Of a DNA stretch of 64,000 bases, positions 58,230-64,000 are shown in pieces. Each line of letters opens with the position of its first letter. The first letter of the stretch is position 1. Source of the stretch: Brachypterus glaber (lineage: Eukaryota; Arthropoda; Insecta; Coleoptera; Kateretidae); the NCBI GenBank assembly GCA_958510825.1, contig OY294051.1, positions 27,887,265 to 27,951,264 on the forward strand, written 5' to 3'. The notes beneath the pieces are model-generated. The model ran no database searches, was not told where the DNA came from, and saw nothing but the letters and a program-made list of their open reading frames with translations. Both the position numbers and the translations under genes were made by a program.

Positions 58230-58300
58230 GAGATGACGCGTCTACTGCCTTATATTTTTGGGGACGGTCTACTGCCCTATTACATGTTTTTATTACTTAC

Positions 58301-58471
58301 TCATTAGGATTTGAGTTATTGTATTTTGCTGCTAAACTCCTCATGAAATCACTGTAGTTTCTTCCAGAGATCAGCGGGTTTTCACTTGCAGGAGGTGTAT
58401 CTGGATGGCTCGCTGAACTCGGAGTTACGCTTCTACTCCTGCTAGACGTGTCTGGAGTACCAGGACTTAAC
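58301..58471 (-). CDS. SAM-domain regulatory protein, middle exon (Ser/Thr-Pro-rich)
   Basis: This is a 171-nt exon bounded by a TTTATCTCCAG acceptor (ending 58472) and a GTAAGT donor (58300-58295). It starts with the third base of a codon and ends after two bases, so it joins in frame to both neighbours: AG+G makes Arg on the 5' side and GA+C makes Asp on the 3' side. The peptide reads LSPGTPDTSSRSRSVTPSS, then further Ser/Pro, ASENPLISGRNYSDFMRSL and AAKYNNSNPN. The first half is disordered with several SP/TP sites that proline-directed kinases could use. The second half (NYSDFMRSLAAKYN) looks like a short amphipathic helix and is the part most likely to be conserved. No catalytic motif is present. 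I do not recognise the gene by name. Confidence 0.85.
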
Positions 58472-59790
58472 CTGGAGATAAAAAAATAATTCATAAAAGG
58501 CTTTTCCGCAATAACAAGTTGTTACTAACAATAAACGATTTGTATTTCAAGGGATTAAAGTCATATATTTAAAATAATTATATATTATTATATTAATTCA
58601 TTACCAAGTGGAATTAAAAATTTAACCACAATCAAGCAATTTAAAATGCAATTTGTATTTACTTAAAAACTTTACCTGCAGTTTAGTCAATTATTTATTT
58701 ATATCAAATTTAGTTTTTTGTATATTTATATATATACGATGTATCTTATACCTATATTGTATAATAGGATTGCATGTCCTTAAAAATCGGTACGATTGTA
58801 TACTCGGGCAAAAGAAGCATAAATAGACTTGTAATTTATATATGCAGAGTTTCTATACGTCCAGTATAGCTAGTAAGTAGGCCATATTAAATTTCCATGA
58901 GTGAGAAGGACATAAAACATAAATATGATTGTTTTGAGTGGGAAAACAGTTTATTACATTCTAAGGTGGAAAATGTTTCATTTCCTGAGGGAAAGTTAAC
59001 TGACCAAGGGGCATTAGCCCCGCGGTCCTCTAATTTCCGAAGGAAAAATTAAATTTTCCGCCTAGGTTTGTATACTATTTTATTCACAATTTTTACTTAC
59101 TTTATTAACATTTTTATTGTATATTTTATGTTCCACGACAAAACTGAGGTGAAGTTAGTTACACATTTTTGCTTTATCAATACATGTATAGATGGCGATG
59201 TCCACAAAAATAAAATAAAAAAAATATTTTACTTAATATTAACAATTTTAAAACATAAATATATTGAATTTATTCGACATAAATAATAAATATTTGTCTA
59301 AAAAAGTATAAAAATAACGTTATGTATTTACTTTGGTGGCAGCACTTATCAGTGATCTTTCAGAAATTACAGTTAAATTGGTTGTAAATTTAATATGTTT
59401 TAGAAATACGAAAATATTGCAATTTAAATGTGTATCTTATTTTATTTAAAAAAAAATAAGTACTTAAAACAATTTTTTTATGACATTTTAATTCATTTAA
59501 GTTTTTGACATATTTGAAGTAAAGTGAAGTAAAGTTAGTCACAAGACAGTTCCCGACCAAGGGATGGAAATGTGGTGTTTCAAACTTTTTATGCATGTAA
59601 TTACGTATGTAAGTAAATTACATAATATAATTAGCTTATTTCTAAATTGTGAGTAAGATATATTATTTATGTAAGTTAAAAAGAAACAAGTCAGTATTCC
59701 TGATGAACTGATATTTCTCTCTCACAGCGCTAGTCCATCCCTTCTGTTGTCTATGATTTTATGTTTAACATATGAATTAAAGTGGCTTAC
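58472..59790 (-). other. Intron of the SAM-domain gene
   Basis: This 1.3-kb A+T-rich intron has no additional coding signal that I can see. A hairpin at about 58961-59066 (CTAAGGTGGAAAAT against ATTTTCCGCCTAGG) has a GGGGCATTAGCCCC tip. The rest is unremarkable. Confidence 0.75.
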
Positions 59791-59944
59791 CTTTCATTTT
59801 TTACATGGTTGTTGTTGTTGTGTAAATAATCAGAAGAAACTGGTGTTGCTATCAAACCATTGTTGTTAATATGTCTGTCCATTCGTCGCTTTCTCATATG
59901 TTTTGTTGTTTGTTGTTGCTCCAGGCTGTCTGTTGTTGTTTCTC
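59791..59944 (-). CDS. SAM-domain regulatory protein, upstream exon (Gln/Asn-rich, basic)
   Basis: This 154-nt exon is preceded by a good acceptor (TTTTGTTACAG, ending 59945) and followed by AAAG|GTAAGCC. It starts two bases into a codon, so a further coding exon ending with one spare base must lie upstream, outside what I can recognise. The peptide begins ETTTDSLEQQQTTK, continues with a basic cluster HMRKRRMDRH, then NNNGLIATPVSSDYL, and closes with an Asn run (HNNNNHVKNER) encoded by CAA/AAC-type trinucleotide repeats. The basic cluster could be a nuclear localisation signal. Reading frame and phase agree with the exon at 58301-58471, which is the main evidence that this is coding. Confidence 0.8.
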
Positions 59945-60718
59945 CTGTAACAAAAGAAATACGTTGTTAGTATTTTTATTTTATAAATACTATATTTTCT
60001 GAACAGATGTTTGTTTGGTTGTTCAATACAGCATAATTTTTAAAAATTCCATTAAAAAAAATTAAAATTACAATTATTTCCAATTTTCGGTTTTTCTTTT
60101 TATACCTAATATATTTATAAAAAAAATAATAAAAATACCTAAGAAAACTTCTATTCTCTATATGGTGTAAATAAATATATATAAAAAAAATTGAAAGAGG
60201 TTTATGGTTACATTTAAAAATTATTTGTACCTACTGACCTAACCTGGAGTTACTGCTATCTAGTTAAGCCCAGCAGTATAATATTGTATTTTTATATTGG
60301 TAATTAATTATTATTATTATTTGTATTCAATAAACAACATTTAACATCCCCAATTTCCCGATATTTTGTTCATTATTTTATTTAGCAACAAAATTTTGTT
60401 TTAAAACTTGAAGACTTTGCTTAAATTTTTAGATAGTTTGGTGAATATTTATTTGTTCTTTGGTTTTAATAACAAGAATAAAATATTGTTTTTGTAATAT
60501 TCTTAATCTATGAATAGATTTAATATAGTATCTATATTATAATTAATAACTAAAGATTAGTTAATTAATTTATATTTAAACTTGATTTGATTCATTAATT
60601 TAAAATAAAGGAAACGGTAAATTTTTAAATTCAAATTTTGCACATTAACTTTTAAAATAAACAATAAAATCGATAAGTTATTACGCGCTTAATCGATTTC
60701 TTTTCTAAATTAGAATTA
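59945..60718 (-). other. Upstream intron of the SAM-domain gene, A+T-rich
   Basis: Intron sequence upstream of the 59944 acceptor; no further exon identified. Confidence 0.5.
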
Positions 60719-60983
60719 AGGGGACGTCCATAAATATTTTACGTTTTTTTTTTGCATTTTGACTCCCTACTCCTTGTCACTAAGTGTCACACCGGCACTG
60801 ACACCCCCCTCCCCCTATATGCCACGTCACGTTATTTTTTTATATAACAAATAAAAATGTGTATTTACATATTTTTATTGCATTTTAGATTATTTGTCTC
60901 TTTCCCTATCACAAAGTATCACAAACTCCTGGACCCTTTACTATAGGCATGACATACTTTATAAATTTATGGACGTTCCCTAA
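60719..60983. mobile_element. MITE with GGGGACGTCCATAAAT ends
   Basis: GGGGACGTCCATAAATATTT at the left pairs with AAATTTATGGACGTTCCC at the right. TCACTAAGTGTCAC and CCCCCCTCCCCCTATATG lie inside, the layout of a MITE type widespread in insects. A relative with GGGGCTGTCCATGTATTACG lies at 63166. Confidence 0.72.
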
Positions 60984-61015
60984 TGCACTATAATCAAGTT
61001 TTATGAAACTTGTTC

Positions 61016-61018
<3 letters not shown>

Positions 61019-61077
<59 letters not shown>
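61019..61077. repeat. (TA)n microsatellite
   Basis: About 29 uninterrupted TA units. Confidence 0.95.
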
Positions 61078-61079
<2 letters not shown>

Positions 61080-61520
61080 TTTAATTTGAAATATATACAA
61101 ATATATAGTAACATTTATTAATTTTTATAATAATAAATGTGGGTGAAGGCAGCTGCAGCTTGTCCCTTATCATGTGCTATCACTGAACTGCTGACCCCCC
61201 GTCCTGATATGGAAATATAGAATAGAATTTTCTGTCAAGGAAAAATAATAATTATTTTTATTTTAAATTGTATTAATATCAAGCGGTAATGTCCATAATG
61301 CTGGCAAATACTAAGTTACTTTGGAGTATAATACAAATATACTACATTATTTAAAATGTTTATAGAAATAATTATAATTATTAATAACTATTAATAATTG
61401 CCCTTTTTTTCTGAATTGTTGTATACGACCTTTATGACTAATATGGCAGAATAATGATTAAAATTAAAAATTAAACTGCAACCGTAAAAGTAATTTGTTA
61501 ATAATAAATATTCCGGTTAT
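61078..61520. other. A+T-rich with one G+C-richer block
   Basis: 61140-61203 (GGCAGCTGCAGCTTG, CTGACCCCCC) is more complex than its surroundings but lacks a convincing exon frame. Confidence 0.4.
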
Positions 61521-62190
61521 AGTATTATTAATTTGAGCCATTTCGCCTCAATGACTATTTATATCGATAAAAAATCTAAAACAGAAAATAAAATTAAAAT
61601 GTTCTTATCATGCGCACCTATTTCTAGATGCGCTGGTAAGGTATTGCGTTTAAAATAATACTTATCTGCTATATCTTCTTTACCTAAAAAATATTATTAG
61701 TCAATACCTTAAAAGTCCAAACCAAAGTTTAAAAATTTTGCCTAAACAAAGAATTTTCAATAAAATTCTTGATAAATCGTTAAAATAAATAAAAAAGAAC
61801 GAAAAACTGAATAAAACTTCTAACGTTTCGGGATCTAATCTGATCCCGTCTTCAAAGAAAATTATTAGTTTTTAAAAACGGGATCCTGAAACGTTAGAAG
61901 TTAACTTTTATTCAGTTTTTCGTTCTTTTTTATTTATTTTAACGATTATCAAGAATTTTATTGAAAATTCTTTATTTAGGCAAAATTTTTAAACTTTGGT
62001 AATGTATTGACTAATAATATTTTTTAGGTAAAGAAGATATAGCAGATAAGCATTATTTTAAACGCAATACCTTACCAGCGCATCTAGAAATAGGTGCGCC
62101 TGATAAGAACATTTTAATTTTATTTTCTGTTTTAGATTTTTTATCGATATAAATAGTCATTAAGGCGAAATGGCTCAAATTAATAATACT
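61521..62190. mobile_element. Near-perfect palindromic element, 670 bp
   Basis: Arms of about 330 bp (AGTATTATTAATTTGAGCCA inward) are almost identical in inverse orientation. Differences seen are a few substitutions, a 10-bp AAAAGTCCAA insertion in the left arm (61711-61720) and small changes at the centre. Each arm ends with GAATAAAA...AACTTCTAACGTTTC next to GGGATC/GATCCC stems. Confidence 0.8.
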
Positions 62191-62386
62191 GTAAATATAT
62201 ATACGCCTCAAATAAGTTATAGATTATATTCCGGTTATAATTGATTTGAAATAATAAATCACTATTCGACACATTTCTATTAGTTTTAGTCAATTTCAAT
62301 AAATACACAATTTAAATCACTAACCAAAAAATTTGATTAATAATAAAACTACAAAATACTTAGTTAATAAAAAATATACACGGTGT

Positions 62387-63058
62387 ATTTGAAATAGCGT
62401 CGGAAATTTTAACAGATGATTCTACATTATAAAATATGACAAAAAGTTCCTATAAACAGATGTCTAAAAATGCGTCATAAGGGAGCTACGCCTCTTTGAA
62501 AGTGGCTAAAAAAATCGGCTTTTATTTAATAACTCAGGAAAAAGTCCAAACGAGGTTTTGCACGTCAACTAATCCTACCAAGGCCCGTTTTTATGTGTTA
62601 TTTTCATGTACTTATTTCAACCAGGGGTGTGCGAAACGGGGGGGGCTTATCAGTTTTTTTGTTCCAAACTTTTTTCTGTGTAACTTTTTTGCAATTTTAC
62701 TTTTGAAATATGATTCCTCCGGTCAAAATACATAAAAAAGGTACTCTTGTTGTAATACTGTAGGATTAACCGTTTTCGAGAAAAATTCATTTGAAGGTGA
62801 AATTCCACGGTTCGAGGACGAAAAATTAAATACTAAAATGTTGAAAACCAAAATTTTAATGATGCAGGGCGAATGTACATTAAAAACTAAGAAAAAAACC
62901 TCATATACAGGTACTTCCAAAAATCAATCCTAATGGAGCTATGGGCTCTTAAATATGCACCATTTTTAAAGGGCTATGGTAGCTTTAAAAGCGCCTTTTC
63001 GACCTACATGTATGGAAACTTTTTTTCTTAGTTTTTGATGTAGAATAACATTGCATCA
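62387..63058. mobile_element. Large foldback, family C copy 3
   Basis: TACACGGTGTATTTGAAATA start, full left arm and part of the centre; the right arm is missing. Contains AAAGTCCAAA (62541) in place of about 16 family bases. Confidence 0.75.
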
Positions 63059-63165
63059 CGCGCCAACATAAACCCTTTAGAAATAATTTTCGCTGGCACA
63101 GACCCTTCAGAAACTTTCGTATGTTAGATGAACGCCTAAATACATTGTTGGTACTTAGGGGCTGT

Positions 63166-63320
63166 CCATGTATTACGTAACGCAAATTGTACCAAAATTC
63201 ATACATTTCATACACCGGTACTCGCGTTATTAAAGGATATAGAGATTTTATCTTTTGGCTACCACCCCTAACTTCCCTCCTCTTTGGGGGGGCACAGATC
63301 CGTGCGTTAAACTTCAACAA
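63166..63320. repeat. Partial GGGGCTGTCCAT-type MITE
   Basis: GGGGCTGTCCATGTATTACG at the left and CCTCTTTGGGGGGGC plus CACAGATCCGTGCGTTAAAC at the right; the far inverted end is not found. Confidence 0.45.
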
Positions 63321-63699
63321 TTTACGGCCGCAGGAGAAATTTTTGAGAAATTGTATGTCATCATTTCTCAAAGTTAGACTGGATGAAGTGAACCTATATA
63401 GTCCGTTATAATTTATATATATTTTTAAATTATGCAAGTCAAAATTTCATCAGAACAAAGTTCTGGTTTTAATGGTGATAATAAATTTTGGATTAAGTTG
63501 TTTTGATTTATTTTAAGTACCCATCAATAAAAAAAATAAGATTTTTATAATCTTACTGAATAAAAATGTCAACCAAAAATCTTGTTTAACTATTCAAGTT
63601 AATAAAATTAGGATAATAAACATTTTACGACAATTTTTCGAATTTCTACAACAGGTAGTAGTGTGCCACTAGTTAGTAACAATATTTTTAAAATTTACA
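63321..63699. other. A+T-rich spacer
   Basis: No recognised feature. Confidence 0.4.
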
Positions 63700-63829
63700 T
63701 ACAGGGTGTATTTGAAATAGCGTAGGAAATTTTAACAGGTGATTCTACATGATAAAATATGACAAAAAGTTCCGATAAACATATGTCTAAAAATGCGTCA
63801 TAAGGGAGCTACGCCCCTTTGAAATTGGC
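63700..63829 (+). mobile_element. Large foldback, family C left-end fragment
   Basis: ACAGGGTGTATTTGAAATAG through CGCCCCTTTGAAATTGGC, then unrelated sequence. Confidence 0.75.
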
Positions 63830-64000
63830 TCTCCTAAATATTTTATTAAATGAATTTATATAAAATAATTGAAATTTCATTATATGGCTGAAAGCAAGCA
63901 ATGGTCTCTTTGTTTTAAACAAAAATTAAAGTACAATTGTATGTATAATAACTTCCAATTTCCTATCCATTTGTACAGTTGCGATCTTTAAAAAGTACTA

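Larger units (their letters stand above)
57546..58300 (-). other. Intron of the SAM-domain gene
   Basis: This 755-bp A+T-rich intron joins the 58301 exon to the 57545 exon. It contains a hAT-like MITE (58092-58229) and a small palindrome (57905-57950). At its 3' end two AG dinucleotides nine bases apart (after TTTGTTTCAG and after CTATTTCAG) both keep the frame, so splicing could include or omit three residues. Confidence 0.8.

Noticed and set aside
61140..61203. Additional upstream exon of the SAM-domain gene
   Set aside because: There is an acceptor-like CAG on the minus strand and a short open frame, but no donor and no phase match could be shown.

Overview
This is eukaryotic nuclear DNA and almost certainly an insect (beetle- or bug-like) genome. 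It is roughly 70% A+T, has spliced exons with GTAAGT donors, carries tRNA-derived SINEs, non-LTR retrotransposon relics and hAT- and Tc1-like MITEs, and is packed with long foldback elements. There are no operons, no CRISPR array and no intact tRNA or rRNA gene. A run of exactly 200 N (25113-25312) is a scaffold-join gap, so order and orientation across it are inferred.

Host genes. The one gene I can defend lies on the minus strand at the right end. Three phase-compatible coding exons (59791-59944, 58301-58471, 57053-57545) join into about 272 codons of an intrinsically disordered, Ser/Pro/Asn-rich nuclear-type protein. It has a PLDLS CtBP-binding-type motif, a basic KRPR stretch and the first half of a SAM domain of the polyhomeotic/SAMD7/SAMD11 type. 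The SAM domain is cut by a phase-0 intron whose next exon I could not find in the window. Weaker terminal-exon candidates are at 10981-11093 and 12889-13015; the second has a decayed paralogue at about 14740-16110, split by a 1.17-kb foldback element.

Mobile DNA, left to right. 1-7 kb: foldbacks (1297-2048, 3503-4004, 4223-4621), a dispersed repeat (2531-3235) and an R1-type retrotransposon relic (6724-7205). 8-10 kb: an ACAGGGTG-ended foldback, a hairpin-bearing repeat and an LTR-like repeat. 13-17 kb: a hAT-like MITE, the large foldback and small hairpins. 18-24 kb: MITEs, a 74-bp tandem repeat, a SINE and a TA-flanked foldback. 26-38 kb: further foldbacks and SINE, a nested cluster of near-identical MITEs (33822-35140), and a 5'-truncated non-LTR fragment with a 12-bp target duplication. 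38-50 kb: more foldbacks, a second non-LTR fragment (43408-44100), a 328-bp tandem duplication and a third SINE. 50-56 kb is mostly single copy. The SAM-gene introns hold a hAT-like MITE with a perfect 8-bp target duplication. 60-64 kb: a MITE, a (TA)n tract, a near-identical palindrome and fragments of the large foldback.

The two signals I find most unusual cut across these families. First, several unrelated palindromes carry the same GC-rich hairpin cap (AC-TCGSC-n3/4-GSCTC-GT). Second, the word AAAAGTCCAAA recurs at about eight places; in three repeat copies it, or its AAGTCCAAACC variant, sits exactly where the sister copy lacks it.
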